DNA of 43,445 nt from assembly GCA_016235825.1 (NCBI GenBank), contig JACRIL010000237.1, positions 1 through 43,445 on the forward strand. Reading direction: 5' to 3'. This document shows, piece by piece, positions 34,875-43,445 of the stretch (position 1 is the first letter of the stretch; every line of letters starts with the position of its first letter). This DNA is from Planctomycetota bacterium (GTDB taxonomy: Bacteria > Planctomycetota > Phycisphaerae > SM23-33). The notes under the pieces were generated by a model, which made no database searches, was not told where the DNA came from, and was given only the letters and a program-made list of their open reading frames with translations. The position numbers and the translations under genes are program-made.

Positions 34875-36170
34875 CTACCTGATAATCCCGTGTTTTTTTC
34901 CGAATTCGGCCATTTTATCCAGCACATAATCCAGGTCTTTCCTTGAATGGCCGGCCATCATGCTCATTCGCAGGCGGCAGCGGGACTTCGGCACGGCCGG
35001 GAAGGCGACGTAATTCATGAATATGCCGGCGTTCAGCAGATCCTTGAGGAAACTTTTCAGCTTGTCCTCGTCGCCGACGACAACCGGGATGATTGCCGAC
35101 CGCGTCGAACCGGTGTCAAAACCGGTTTCGTCGAGCTTCTCCTTCATATAGCGGATGTTCCGCCAGAGGTCCTCTCGCAGTTGGCCGGAATTCTCGAGTA
35201 TGTCGAGCATGGCAAGTGCGCCGGCCACCATCGGAGTCGGCACCGAACCGCTGAAAAAATACGAGCGGGCGTAGAACCGCAGATAGTCGATCAGTTCCGC
35301 CGACCCGGCGATCACGCCGCCGATGCCGCCCAGACATTTGCTGAGCGTCCCAAGCGTAACGTCGATCTGCCCCTCCAGGCCGTACTGGTCCGCCGTGCCC
35401 CTGCCGTTGGGGCCTATCACGCCAAGGGCGTGCGAATCGTCGAGCATGAGCCGGGCGCCGTATTTTTTCGCCAGGGCAAGCACCTCGTCGAGCTTCGCCA
35501 CGTCGCCTTCCATCGAGAAGACTCCGTCGGTTATCACCAGCACGCCGTGCCCCTTGCCGCAGGAATTCTTCAGTATCCGCTCCAGGTGCTTCATGTTGCC
35601 GTGGGCGTAGGTCTGCATCCTGGCGCCCGAGAGTCTGCAGCCGTCGTAGATCGAGGCGTGATTGAACAGATCGTTGACGACCAGGTCCTCTTTCCTCAGC
35701 AGCGCCGAGATCGCCCCGACATTGGCCGCGTAGCCGGTGGGAAACAGGATGGCGTCCTGGCAGCGATAGAACCGGGCCATGCGCTTTTCCAGTTCGACGT
35801 GCAGCTCGGTCGTGCCGGAGTAAAGCGAGACCGATCCGGTTCCGTAGCCGTATTTTTTCGCCGCCTCGACCGCGGCCTGGACGACTTTCGGATGACTTGT
35901 CAGGCCCAGGTACGAATTCGAGCCGAGCATTATCATCTCGCGGACCTGGCCGGTGTTGGGATTGCGCATCGTTACGCGGTTGACGTTCGGCGACATGACC
36001 GCCCAGCGGAAGAAGTCCAGCCCGGCCCTGCGCTGGCCGGCCGTGTATTGCGAAAACGCCGAAACCTTGGCGAATAAATCTGAACCCGGCATATCGTAGC
36101 AATCGACCCATGACAACGGGGCCTGCTCTTCCAGCATCTTTTTGTCTGAAGCCACCTTAATTCCTGACAT
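34875..36170 (-). CDS. alpha-oxoamine synthase family PLP enzyme
   Basis: This 431-residue enzyme condenses an amino acid with an acyl thioester and releases CO2, like KBL, BioF or serine palmitoyltransferase. The PLP lysine is Lys278 in LGTLSKCLGGIGG, and DDSHALG and the stacking His171 (LFNHASIYDG) are in the expected places. GTGSVSLYSGTTELH is the family's glycine region. The start at 36170 (MSGIKVAS) is chosen because the open frame upstream lacks protein character. No ribosome binding site is seen there. A large hairpin (36180-36223) ends nine bases before the ATG. It is the first gene of the seven-gene operon. Acyl chain and amino acid are unknown. Confidence 0.93.
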   Translation of the reverse strand: MSGIKVASDKKMLEEQAPLSWVDCYDMPGSDLFAKVSAFSQYTAGQRRAGLDFFRWAVMSPNVNRVTMRNPNTGQVREMIMLGSNSYLGLTSHPKVVQAAVEAAKKYGYGTGSVSLYSGTTELHVELEKRMARFYRCQDAILFPTGYAANVGAISALLRKEDLVVNDLFNHASIYDGCRLSGARMQTYAHGNMKHLERILKNSCGKGHGVLVITDGVFSMEGDVAKLDEVLALAKKYGARLMLDDSHALGVIGPNGRGTADQYGLEGQIDVTLGTLSKCLGGIGGVIAGSAELIDYLRFYARSYFFSGSVPTPMVAGALAMLDILENSGQLREDLWRNIRYMKEKLDETGFDTGSTRSAIIPVVVGDEDKLKSFLKDLLNAGIFMNYVAFPAVPKSRCRLRMSMMAGHSRKDLDYVLDKMAEFGKKHGIIR

Positions 36171-36179
36171 GCTATCAGG

Positions 36180-36223
36180 CCTGTCCGAATAACTGCGCGG
36201 CTCATCGCAGTTATTCCGACAGG
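36180..36223. repeat. 18-bp inverted repeat upstream of the seven-gene operon
   Basis: The left arm (36180-36197) and right arm (36206-36223) of CCTGTCCGAATAACTGCG pair with one mismatch around an 8-base loop. The hairpin would be in the 5' untranslated region of the operon, nine bases before the start. Half-copies of it lie at 10091-10112, 16911-16930 and 28438-28450, so it may be a mobile repeat that landed here. Confidence 0.7.
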
Positions 36224-36426
36224 CTCTTGAAACGGGACGCTTGCCCGCCGCGGACAGTCGGGTGGGATCAACCGACATACGAACCTTCGGGCCGGTCAGC
36301 AGCGTCCCTTCGGGCCATAGAATGCCCGATAATCGCACTTTTTGCAAGATCGGACTATCCCGCGGGAGAAAAAAACGTGCTGTGCGGCCGCCAGCCGGCT
36401 TGCCCACAGCCCCCGGGAACAATAAC

Positions 36427-38265
36427 ATGTTAATCATGGCTGATTCAAGGCTGTCATCTCATTTGGCGTCGCCATGGTACGAACCCATGCTCAGGCCGTC
36501 CGGAACGGTCCGCGCATGGATATTTCTTGCCGTCTGCCTGGCAATATTCATTTTCGCCTGCTCGTTCTGGCAGTATCTGGGTTCCGGGGAATACCGGGAT
36601 TTTTCCGCCCAGGCCTTCAAACATGACCTGACCAACCCGCTGGGCGAATCGCTGCTTCAGCCGTTGAGCATCTTCAACTATCCATGGATGATCCTGGTGG
36701 CCGGACTTAGCCTGGCCATCATGATCTATGTGCCGATCGCCGTGATACTGATGTGCCGCCTGCCCTTTTGCGTCGTATTCATCCTGGTTCTGGCGGCGGT
36801 CGGGCATGCCCCGGGCCTGGCCTGCATGGAGGCGGGGGCCTGCGCAATTGCGGCGATGACTCGCCTGCGAAGAACCATCCCGCTGCTGGCGGGTTTGACC
36901 GCCATGGTTCCCGTGGCGATTTATCTCTACATCTTCGCCTATTCGGGCACCGACACCGCCGGAGTCTCGCCGGGGCACAGATGGGTGCTGGGCTCGCCCT
37001 TCCTGGCGGCCATTGTCGGCGCCATCGTCCTGATGTCCCTTACGCTCGCCGCCGCCAGGTTCGATCCGATCCGCTCCGCCGCCCTGTGCCTGACGCTCGC
37101 GGCGGTCGCCGTCTGGCCGGCATACATCTTTCACGCCAGAATAGGCGCCGACCACCTCCAATACGCCCTGATAATCAGCTCTCGAGGCCAGACGCAGATG
37201 CTCTTCAGGCAGACGCCCCTTGAAGACTGGAAAAAAGCGGCCGCCGTCGAGGGCCTGTCCGATCAGTCGATCTTCCAGGCCGTTCAGGATGACCTGGAAA
37301 AGCGCAAGCGGGCGATCAAGAAACAGTGCGGCAATTTTCTCAAGACCTATCCGGCCAGCCCGCTGGCGCCGGCGGTAATGTGGCTGGACGCCCAGAGGCA
37401 GAGCATCCGGATCGATTTGTCTTCGCTTCAGGCCGGCAGCGTTTGTTATTCCGCCTCGTATCCGCCCAGGGAATCGCAGGGGGCATGGCGGGAGCTTGCA
37501 ACCGGCCGGCCGGACAGCCCTCATGGAGCGATTGCTCAATGGCAGTTGGCCCAACTGACTATCCGCCGGCTGGCGTGGGACAGGTGCCTGACCGACGACG
37601 ATAAACGAAAGCTCGTCGCCGAGGCAGAAAATCTGCTGGCCGAGGCCGATAAAACGCTGCAAAAAATCAATCAGTCATCCTACGCCCCCAGGGACCGTCT
37701 CATAGGCGTTTTCACCCAGCCTATCATGCTGCCGGCCCAGGCGTATTATTCCGAGACGTGTTTCGGGGTCCGCAAACTCCGGTGGATCGTGCTCCGCAAT
37801 TCCATATGCAACGATCTTCATGCCGCCCAGGCCCTGGCCGCACTGATGGAGATCAATCCCCATGACGAGGACTACCAGCAGAAACTCACCGACCTTGCCA
37901 AGGCCGATCAGTCCAGGCCGCCCGAACAGCAATTCTTCCGGACCTCCATGGCCGGCAACATGGAACTGGCGTCGGTGCTCGCGCAAAAGGACCTGAAGAA
38001 AAAAGTCCAGGACCTCATGGCCATGGCCGGTCCGCAGGGATATATCAACGACCGCGACGCCGCCATCGAGGCCAATTTTGAACTGGGCAGACTGGCCATG
38101 ATGCCGGCCCAGACCGCCGAACTGAAACTGCCTTTCAAAAAACCGATGGAATATTTCAAGATCGTGGTCGAGGCGATCAACAATCCGTGGCAGCAGCAGG
38201 CCGCCGAATATATCGAGGAACTGCTGGCCGACACCCAGCCGGCCTCGTGGCCCGCAACTCCATGA
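36427..38265 (+). CDS. membrane protein with large C-terminal helical domain
   Basis: This 612-residue protein has about seven hydrophobic segments in the first 250 residues (AWIFLAVCLAIFIFACSFW first, then WMILVAGLSLAIMIYVPIAV and others). A soluble, mainly helical domain of about 350 residues follows, with TPR-like stretches and a hydrophilic C-terminus. I do not recognise the family. The start at 36427 is one of two nearby ATGs (the other is 36436); upstream in-frame sequence has no protein character. It is divergent from the seven-gene operon and convergent with the large TPR/glycosyltransferase gene. It may be an envelope or export component. Confidence 0.75.
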   Translation: MLIMADSRLSSHLASPWYEPMLRPSGTVRAWIFLAVCLAIFIFACSFWQYLGSGEYRDFSAQAFKHDLTNPLGESLLQPLSIFNYPWMILVAGLSLAIMIYVPIAVILMCRLPFCVVFILVLAAVGHAPGLACMEAGACAIAAMTRLRRTIPLLAGLTAMVPVAIYLYIFAYSGTDTAGVSPGHRWVLGSPFLAAIVGAIVLMSLTLAAARFDPIRSAALCLTLAAVAVWPAYIFHARIGADHLQYALIISSRGQTQMLFRQTPLEDWKKAAAVEGLSDQSIFQAVQDDLEKRKRAIKKQCGNFLKTYPASPLAPAVMWLDAQRQSIRIDLSSLQAGSVCYSASYPPRESQGAWRELATGRPDSPHGAIAQWQLAQLTIRRLAWDRCLTDDDKRKLVAEAENLLAEADKTLQKINQSSYAPRDRLIGVFTQPIMLPAQAYYSETCFGVRKLRWIVLRNSICNDLHAAQALAALMEINPHDEDYQQKLTDLAKADQSRPPEQQFFRTSMAGNMELASVLAQKDLKKKVQDLMAMAGPQGYINDRDAAIEANFELGRLAMMPAQTAELKLPFKKPMEYFKIVVEAINNPWQQQAAEYIEELLADTQPASWPATP

Positions 38266-38271
38266 CTCCTG

Positions 38272-38286
38272 CGCCGCTTCGCGGCG
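38272..38286. terminator. short hairpin between convergent genes
   Basis: CGCCGC-ttc-GCGGCG forms a stable 6-base stem in the 27-base gap between two convergent stops. No T-run follows on either strand, so it is a weak candidate. Confidence 0.3.
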
Positions 38287-38292
38287 GGATCG

Positions 38293-41200
38293 CTATCTCG
38301 CCTTTTCGATGAGTTTTCGGAGTTCGGAGACGATTTCAGAGAGGGGTTTGCTCCAATCGTCTGATTTGGCCTGTCTGAAAAGCCTGGCCGATGGGTACCA
38401 CGGGCTGACGGGGCGGTCGAGCATCCATCGCCAGTCTGGCAGCGTCGGCAGGATGATCCAGACGGGCTTGCCCATCGAGCCGGCCAGATGAGCCGCGGCC
38501 GTATCGACTGTAACCACAAGATCCAGATTATCCGTCAGGGCGGCGGTCTCGGCGAAATCGGTCAGCATGGCCGACCAGTCGGCGATTTTCAGCTTGCCCG
38601 AACCGATCTGATCTGCCGCCGGGCCGACCTGAAGACTGTGGAACGCCGCGCCACGGGCCTCGCATAACGCGTCGAGGGCGGAAAGTTCGAGCGATCTCTG
38701 GGTGTCTCGGCGGTTTCGCGGATCGCCCGCCCATGCAAGCCCGACGTTCAGCCCGATTCGCGGAATCCTCTGCCGCCATGCGGCTGAGCGCGCCGGGTCT
38801 GCCCGCAGATAGGCCGCATTGACGGAAGCGGTTTCAGGGGTCGCGCCGAAAATCCATGGCAGACTGACGATGCCGATCGCGGCGTCGTACCTGGCCTGGC
38901 CGGCGTCGCCGACCACCTCGTCTATGCCAGCAGCCGATTTCAGCAACGGCATGAGCGTATTCGGACAGCACAGAATCAATCTGCCGCACCGCCGCCTCGC
39001 CTGCGGAAGATATCGCGCGAACTGGATCGTGTCGCCCAGTCCCTGCTCGTGGCAGACCAGCAGCGTTTTATCGGGCATCGCCGAGCCGTCCCACCGCGGC
39101 CGAAGCGCCGCCACATAGTTAAATTCCGGCAGATCGTACCTGGCCTCGTACTCCGCCAGGCCTCGCCGGTAATCGCCCTTGAGCAGGCGTATCAGACTGT
39201 TGCTGGCCCGGATATCCGCCAGGCCAGGCTGTTGCGCCAGCACGCGCTCGTAGCATTTCTCCGCCTCGTCGAGCCGGCCCAGCTTGTACAGCGCCTTGCC
39301 GCAATTTCCGATTGCCAGCGTCGAGCCGGGCTGAATAGCCGCCGCCCTCTGGTAGTATTCCAGCGCCTGCCCGAATCTGCCGGTCCTCAGGCAGATCGTG
39401 CCGAGGTTGTTGTGGGCCTCGAAGAAACCGGGATTAATCGCGACAGCCTGGCGATATTCCTGCTCGGCCAGTTCCGGCCGGCCCATCCGCAGATGCACCA
39501 TGCCCAGGTTGTAATGCCCATCGGCGAATTTCGGATCGGCGCGGACGGCCCGCGCGTAATATTGCCCGGCCTGATCAAACCTGCCCGTCTTTTCCTCGAT
39601 CACGCCGAGATTATTGAGCGCCAGCGTGTTGCCCGGCTCGATCTCCAATATTTTCTGATATGCAGCGGCGGCCTGGTCGTGCCGGCCTGACTGGCTGAAT
39701 TGCTGGGCCTGATCGACCAGTTCGGCAATAAAAGCAGGCGCGCCGGCAGGCTGTTCCGCCGGGCCGGGCCGGTCGGCTGAGGCTGACGGAATTTCCCGAT
39801 TGGCCGAATGTGATCGGCCGCCGCCGGCAGCGAGCCGCCGAAGTTCGTCGGCGATTTTCGCCGCCGGGCCGGACCAGTCGCCGGGCTTTTCCTGCCGGAA
39901 TAATCGCATCGTCGGGTACCACGGGCAGTCGGGCCGGTCCAGCAGCCATCGCCAGTCGGGCGGGCTGCCCAGCAGAACCCACGTCGGCTTGCCCATCGCT
40001 CCGGCAAGATGCGCCACGGCCGTGTCGGTCGTTATCACCAGGTCAAGATTGGCGATCAGGCCGGCCGTGTCGGAAAAATCCTTCAATTGTTCCGACCAAT
40101 CGGTTATCCGCATACCGGCCGGCGGCGACTTGGCCTGGCCGGCCAGCGGCCCGACCTGCAAACTGTGAAATGCCGCGCCGCTCGCCCCGGCCAGCACCGC
40201 GAATGTCTCAAGATTCGTCGAACGGGTTTGATCGGCGGCGAATTTCGGATTGCCCGACCATGCAAGCCCAACGTTCAGCATGCCGCCGGCCATTTTATCC
40301 CGCCAGGTTTTTGCCTTTTCATCAGGCGCCCGAAGATACGGCACGTCGGCGGGGATATTGGATAGATCGGTTTTGAAAATTCCGGGCAGATCGAGCAGCC
40401 AGACGACCGAGTCGCACCTGACGTTGGCAAGATCGGCAACAATTTCATCGGCGCCGGCAAGGCGTCTGAAAAGTCCGGCAAGTTGCGGATGGCATGAAAG
40501 CGCCAGCCGGCCGCAACGCCGCCTTGCCAGCCTGACGTAGCGTGCGAACTGTATCGTATCGCCGAATCCCTGCTCGTGCACAACCAGCAGCGTGCCGTCC
40601 GGCATCGGCCGGCCGTCCCACAGAGGCGAGCTTACCGGCGGATATCCGAAATCGCCCACTTGCCGGCGGAAGGCGTATCTCCGCCAGCCTTCCTCGAATT
40701 TGCCGGTCAGCAGCAGGATGATGGACAGGTTCCAGTTCGCGTCGGCGTTGTCGGGGGCCAGTTCCACGGCCCGGCGATTCATCCGTTCGGCCCCGGCGAG
40801 ATCGCCCTGCTTCAGCAGGATGTTTCCCAGCCCCCAGAAGGCGTTCGGCATGTCGGGCTTGATGGATGTCGCCCGCTGATAGAGGTCGCGGGCTTCATGG
40901 GGCCGTTCCAGTTGCAGCATGACGCCCGCCAGGTTGCAGACGGCCTCGGCAAAATCGCCCTTGAGTGAAATAGCCTTGCGATAGCATTCCTGGGCCCGGT
41001 CGAGCCGGCCGGTCTTTTCCATGCACAGCCCCAGGTTGCACCAGTCGTTAGGCTGATCGGGCCGCAGATTGAGGGCTTTCTGAAACGCCTCCGCCGCCTG
41101 CTCATATTTTTTGAGCTGGAACAGCGCGCCGGCAAGCGAGCCGTGGGCCATCGGATCGCCGGGCGAGATTGCGGCAAAGGCGGCGTAAGCCGCGGCGGCC

Positions 41201-43089
41201 TCGTCCAGCCGGCCTATTCGGGCCATCACGCAGCCGAGGTTGCATTGTCCCTGCGGCGACTGCGGCACGATCGATACGGCCTTGCTGTAATATTCGGCCG
41301 CTTGCGGCAATTGTTCCTGAGTCTGAAGCAGCACGCCCATGTTGAACAGGGCCTGAAAATTTTCCGGTTCGACGGTCAGAGCACGGCCGTAGCATCGCAT
41401 GGCCTCGTCCATGTTGCCCATTTCAAAGGCCATTCCGGCCCGCGCCAGCAGTTGCGCGACGGGCAGGCCGGCCAGATCGTCATCATCTGCCGGCGTCGAT
41501 TGCGATTGCATCGCCGGCTGGGTTTTCCAGGCATCGGCCATCTTCGCCAGTTCGCCCGCGACGGCCGCCGCCACACTAGCCCAATCACCGTAGGATTTCT
41601 GTCGGAACAGACGCATCGTCGGATACCACGGGCAATCGGGCCGATCGATCAGCCATCGCCAATCGGGCACGAGGCAGAGCAGAACCCAGACCGCTTTGCC
41701 CATCGCCCCGGCCAGGTGCGCAACCGCCGTGTCGGTTGTTATCACCACGTCAAGGGCGTCGATCAGCGCGGCGGTGTCGGCGAAGTCCTTCAGTTCGCCC
41801 GACCAGTCGCGGATTTGCAGGTCGGGGCACCGCTCGATTTCGTCGGCCCGGCCGCCGATCTGCAAACTGTGCAGCGCGGCGCCCTGCGTCTCCAGCACAG
41901 GCCCGTAATCCCAAAGGCGCATCGCCCGCTCGTGGTTTCGGGCGTAATTGGGATGGCCCGACCAGGCCAGGCCGACGTTCAGTTTGCCGGCCGGCAGCAT
42001 CCGCTTGAATTCCAGCGATCTTTGCTGGTCGGCCCGCAGATACGGGATTGCCGCCGGGATATTGTTCAGATTGGTTCCGAAAAGGCCCGGCAGGCTCAGC
42101 AGGCCGGTCGTCGCGTCATATTTTACGCCGGCGTAATTTTCGACCCATTCATCGACGCCGGCCAATCCGGCAAACAGTCTTCGCAATTCCTTCGGACAGC
42201 CGAAAACCAGCCTGCCGCACCGCTGCCGCGCCATCGGAAGGTAGCGGACGAAGTGGATGGAGTCGCCGAATCCCTGTTCGTGCCGCACCAGCAGCGTTCC
42301 GCCGGCCAGGCCCCTGCCGTCCCATCGCGGCGCGTCGGGTCTCAAACAGGTCAGATCCGCCAGATCATATCGGGCCTCGAAATTGGCCCAGCCGTCGGCG
42401 AACCGGCCTTCCAGCAGTTGCAGCAGCGACAGGTTGAACTTTGCCTCAGCCAGGGCGGGCTTGAGCGAGACGGCCTTGAGATAACATTCCTCCGCCGGCC
42501 TGAACTGCCCGACGCAGTAGAGCGAGTTGCCCAGGTTATTATGCCCCTCGGCGTAATCGGGCCGCGTCGCGACGACCTTGCCGAAAACATCGGCCTCTTC
42601 GGCCCGTCTGCCCAGCCGGCCCAGGGCCGCGCCCAGCGAACTGAGCGTCTCGATGTCCGCAGGCGACTGGGCCAGCGCCCGGCGAAGATATTCGACGGCA
42701 TCCTCAAACTCGCCCATCGCCGCCAGCGTCTGCCCCATGCCGCGGCAGGCCCCGACCGATTTTTCATCCAGCGCGATCGCACGGGCGAAATTCCTGACGG
42801 CAAGATCGTGCTTTCCGGCGCAGAAATACGCCTTGGCCAGATTATTGATCGCCCCGGCATTGCCCGGCGAGAGTTCCGCCGCCCGCGAGAAGCACTCTGC
42901 CGCCGCCGGCCAGTCCGACCGTCTGGCGTGGACCAGCCCCAGATTGTGGTGCGCCTCGGCGCAGGCCCCGTCGAGTTGCAGAACCTGCCGGAGCAGGCCT
43001 TGCGCCTCATCCAGCCGGCCTTGGGCAAAAACCTCGCCGGCCTGGTCGAGGGTCCGCCTTATTGTTGAATTCTGGGCCTTATCCGGCAC
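38293..43089 (-). CDS. triple TPR-glycosyltransferase (GT9-like) protein
   Basis: This 1598-residue protein contains three tandem copies of a TPR array followed by a GT9/SPINDLY-like glycosyltransferase domain. The signatures repeat: HEQGFGDSIHFVRYL near residue 273 with TDTAVAHLAGAMGK near 453; HEQGFGDTIQFARYV near 840 with the same motif near 1020; HEQGLGDTIQFARYL near 1346 with VDTAAAHLAGSMGK near 1533. Single-module homologs are known as TPR-containing glycosyltransferases that modify proteins or polysaccharides. The start is a GTG at 43089 with AGAGGAAG five bases upstream. It follows a flagellin gene on the same strand, separated by a terminator, so flagellin is a plausible substrate. 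This is inference. Confidence 0.88.
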   Translation of the reverse strand: MPDKAQNSTIRRTLDQAGEVFAQGRLDEAQGLLRQVLQLDGACAEAHHNLGLVHARRSDWPAAAECFSRAAELSPGNAGAINNLAKAYFCAGKHDLAVRNFARAIALDEKSVGACRGMGQTLAAMGEFEDAVEYLRRALAQSPADIETLSSLGAALGRLGRRAEEADVFGKVVATRPDYAEGHNNLGNSLYCVGQFRPAEECYLKAVSLKPALAEAKFNLSLLQLLEGRFADGWANFEARYDLADLTCLRPDAPRWDGRGLAGGTLLVRHEQGFGDSIHFVRYLPMARQRCGRLVFGCPKELRRLFAGLAGVDEWVENYAGVKYDATTGLLSLPGLFGTNLNNIPAAIPYLRADQQRSLEFKRMLPAGKLNVGLAWSGHPNYARNHERAMRLWDYGPVLETQGAALHSLQIGGRADEIERCPDLQIRDWSGELKDFADTAALIDALDVVITTDTAVAHLAGAMGKAVWVLLCLVPDWRWLIDRPDCPWYPTMRLFRQKSYGDWASVAAAVAGELAKMADAWKTQPAMQSQSTPADDDDLAGLPVAQLLARAGMAFEMGNMDEAMRCYGRALTVEPENFQALFNMGVLLQTQEQLPQAAEYYSKAVSIVPQSPQGQCNLGCVMARIGRLDEAAAAYAAFAAISPGDPMAHGSLAGALFQLKKYEQAAEAFQKALNLRPDQPNDWCNLGLCMEKTGRLDRAQECYRKAISLKGDFAEAVCNLAGVMLQLERPHEARDLYQRATSIKPDMPNAFWGLGNILLKQGDLAGAERMNRRAVELAPDNADANWNLSIILLLTGKFEEGWRRYAFRRQVGDFGYPPVSSPLWDGRPMPDGTLLVVHEQGFGDTIQFARYVRLARRRCGRLALSCHPQLAGLFRRLAGADEIVADLANVRCDSVVWLLDLPGIFKTDLSNIPADVPYLRAPDEKAKTWRDKMAGGMLNVGLAWSGNPKFAADQTRSTNLETFAVLAGASGAAFHSLQVGPLAGQAKSPPAGMRITDWSEQLKDFSDTAGLIANLDLVITTDTAVAHLAGAMGKPTWVLLGSPPDWRWLLDRPDCPWYPTMRLFRQEKPGDWSGPAAKIADELRRLAAGGGRSHSANREIPSASADRPGPAEQPAGAPAFIAELVDQAQQFSQSGRHDQAAAAYQKILEIEPGNTLALNNLGVIEEKTGRFDQAGQYYARAVRADPKFADGHYNLGMVHLRMGRPELAEQEYRQAVAINPGFFEAHNNLGTICLRTGRFGQALEYYQRAAAIQPGSTLAIGNCGKALYKLGRLDEAEKCYERVLAQQPGLADIRASNSLIRLLKGDYRRGLAEYEARYDLPEFNYVAALRPRWDGSAMPDKTLLVCHEQGLGDTIQFARYLPQARRRCGRLILCCPNTLMPLLKSAAGIDEVVGDAGQARYDAAIGIVSLPWIFGATPETASVNAAYLRADPARSAAWRQRIPRIGLNVGLAWAGDPRNRRDTQRSLELSALDALCEARGAAFHSLQVGPAADQIGSGKLKIADWSAMLTDFAETAALTDNLDLVVTVDTAAAHLAGSMGKPVWIILPTLPDWRWMLDRPVSPWYPSARLFRQAKSDDWSKPLSEIVSELRKLIEKAR

Positions 43090-43236
43090 AATCTTCCTCT
43101 TTCGGCACGCGCCTTCATCGCGAGCATATTAATTTACATTAGTTCCATCGGATCGGCATGAAATATTTGGCGTCCAGTGGAGTCATCTGTGCTGCCTATA
43201 CTACCATATAAACATAATATGTGCGTTCCGCGCATA

Positions 43237-43270
43237 AAAAACCGAAGCCCGGCGTTTAGGCCGGGCTTCG
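43237..43270 (-). terminator. rho-independent terminator of the flagellin gene
   Basis: On the minus strand CGAAGCCCGGC (43270-43260) pairs with GCCGGGCTTCG (43254-43244) around a 5-base loop. TTTTTT at 43242-43237 follows almost at once. It begins 31 bases after the flagellin stop, so it ends that transcript before the TPR/glycosyltransferase gene. Confidence 0.85.
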
Positions 43271-43300
43271 ATCTTCAAGGCCAGTCTTGAACTGCGGGGT

Positions 43301-43445
43301 TTATCCGCCCAGCAGGGACAGGGCCATCTGCGGCAGGCCGTTGGCCATGGACAGCATGGACACGCCGGCCTGTGCCAGCACCAGGTTCCTGGTCATGACG
43401 GCCGTCTCGGTCGCCACGTCCACGTCGCTGATGCGGCTTTCGGCG
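43301..43445 (-). CDS. flagellin, C-terminal part (partial)
   Basis: The last 47 residues of a flagellin are visible, beginning [20 protein letters not shown] and ending [21 protein letters not shown] with a closing run of [13 protein letters not shown] is the conserved D0 C-terminal helix of bacterial flagellins, which lines the filament core and is recognised for export. The 5' part lies beyond the window. The stop is TAA at 43303-43301, followed by a clear terminator. The next gene on the same strand is the large TPR/glycosyltransferase gene. Confidence 0.92.
   Translation of the reverse strand, partial: AESRISDVDVATETAVMTRNLVLAQAGVSMLSMANGLPQMALSLLGG

Noticed and set aside
36171..36437. 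89-residue extension of the oxoamine synthase
   Set aside because: It covers the large hairpin and has no family similarity. The start at 36170 matches the family length.
41143..43068. 641-codon open frame on the plus strand opposite the TPR/glycosyltransferase gene
   Set aside because: It is a shadow of the repeated TPR coding sequence on the other strand.

Overview
The window is high-GC bacterial DNA that looks like a planctomycete, most likely an anaerobic member of the Phycisphaerae/Sedimentisphaerales. This is inferred from the gene repertoire: planctomycete-style pseudopilins with an AFTLV/AFTLIE processing site, a formylglycine-generating-enzyme-fold lipoprotein, oxygen-sensitive 2-hydroxyacyl-CoA-dehydratase-type proteins, uroporphyrinogen-decarboxylase-fold proteins and a flagellin. 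No rRNA, tRNA or CRISPR array was seen.

Layout. 1-4.5 kb (minus): the first codons of a truncated gene and a 1468-residue secreted macroglobulin-like protein. 4.9-9.9 kb (plus): a compact type II secretion/type IV pilus-like operon (GspE ATPase, two GspF-type membrane proteins, two pseudopilins and a GspK/PilX-like protein), joined by ATGA overlaps and containing a 16-codon mini-ORF. 10.2-10.9 kb (minus): a pseudopilin split by a one-base frameshift. 11.3-15.1 kb (minus): asnS, a small unknown gene and a UROD-fold protein, separated by hairpin-rich intergenic DNA. 15.7-23.2 kb: an MFS transporter, a lipoprotein with a tyrosine-rich tail, a double SUMF1-domain lipoprotein, two tandem HEAT-like paralogs and SppA. 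23.3-28.4 kb: a second UROD-fold protein, a PfkB kinase, an HDAC-family deacetylase, a sugar isomerase-like protein and a Gfo/Idh/MocA oxidoreductase, suggestive of carbohydrate or small-molecule catabolism.

28.5-36.2 kb (minus) is the most interesting region. Seven co-directional genes, mostly overlapping by 4 bases, encode an alpha-oxoamine synthase, an extended SDR, a SAM methyltransferase, a double-cubane-cluster protein, two further divergent HgdA/B-type proteins and one HgdC-type activase. I infer an undescribed anaerobic pathway in which an amino-ketone or long-chain-base-like product is reduced, methylated and then acted on by a low-potential iron-sulfur reductase/dehydratase. 36.4-38.3 kb (plus) is a membrane protein with a large soluble domain. 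38.3-43.1 kb (minus) is a 1598-residue protein with three tandem TPR plus GT9-like modules. It lies just downstream of a flagellin gene that runs off the window, so flagellin glycosylation is a reasonable guess.

The intergenic DNA carries several families of dispersed hairpins: a modular multi-hairpin element with three copies, an A-loop hairpin with two copies, a half-palindrome with four copies, and REP-like clusters. They behave like a mobile or structural repeat system rather than ordinary terminators.
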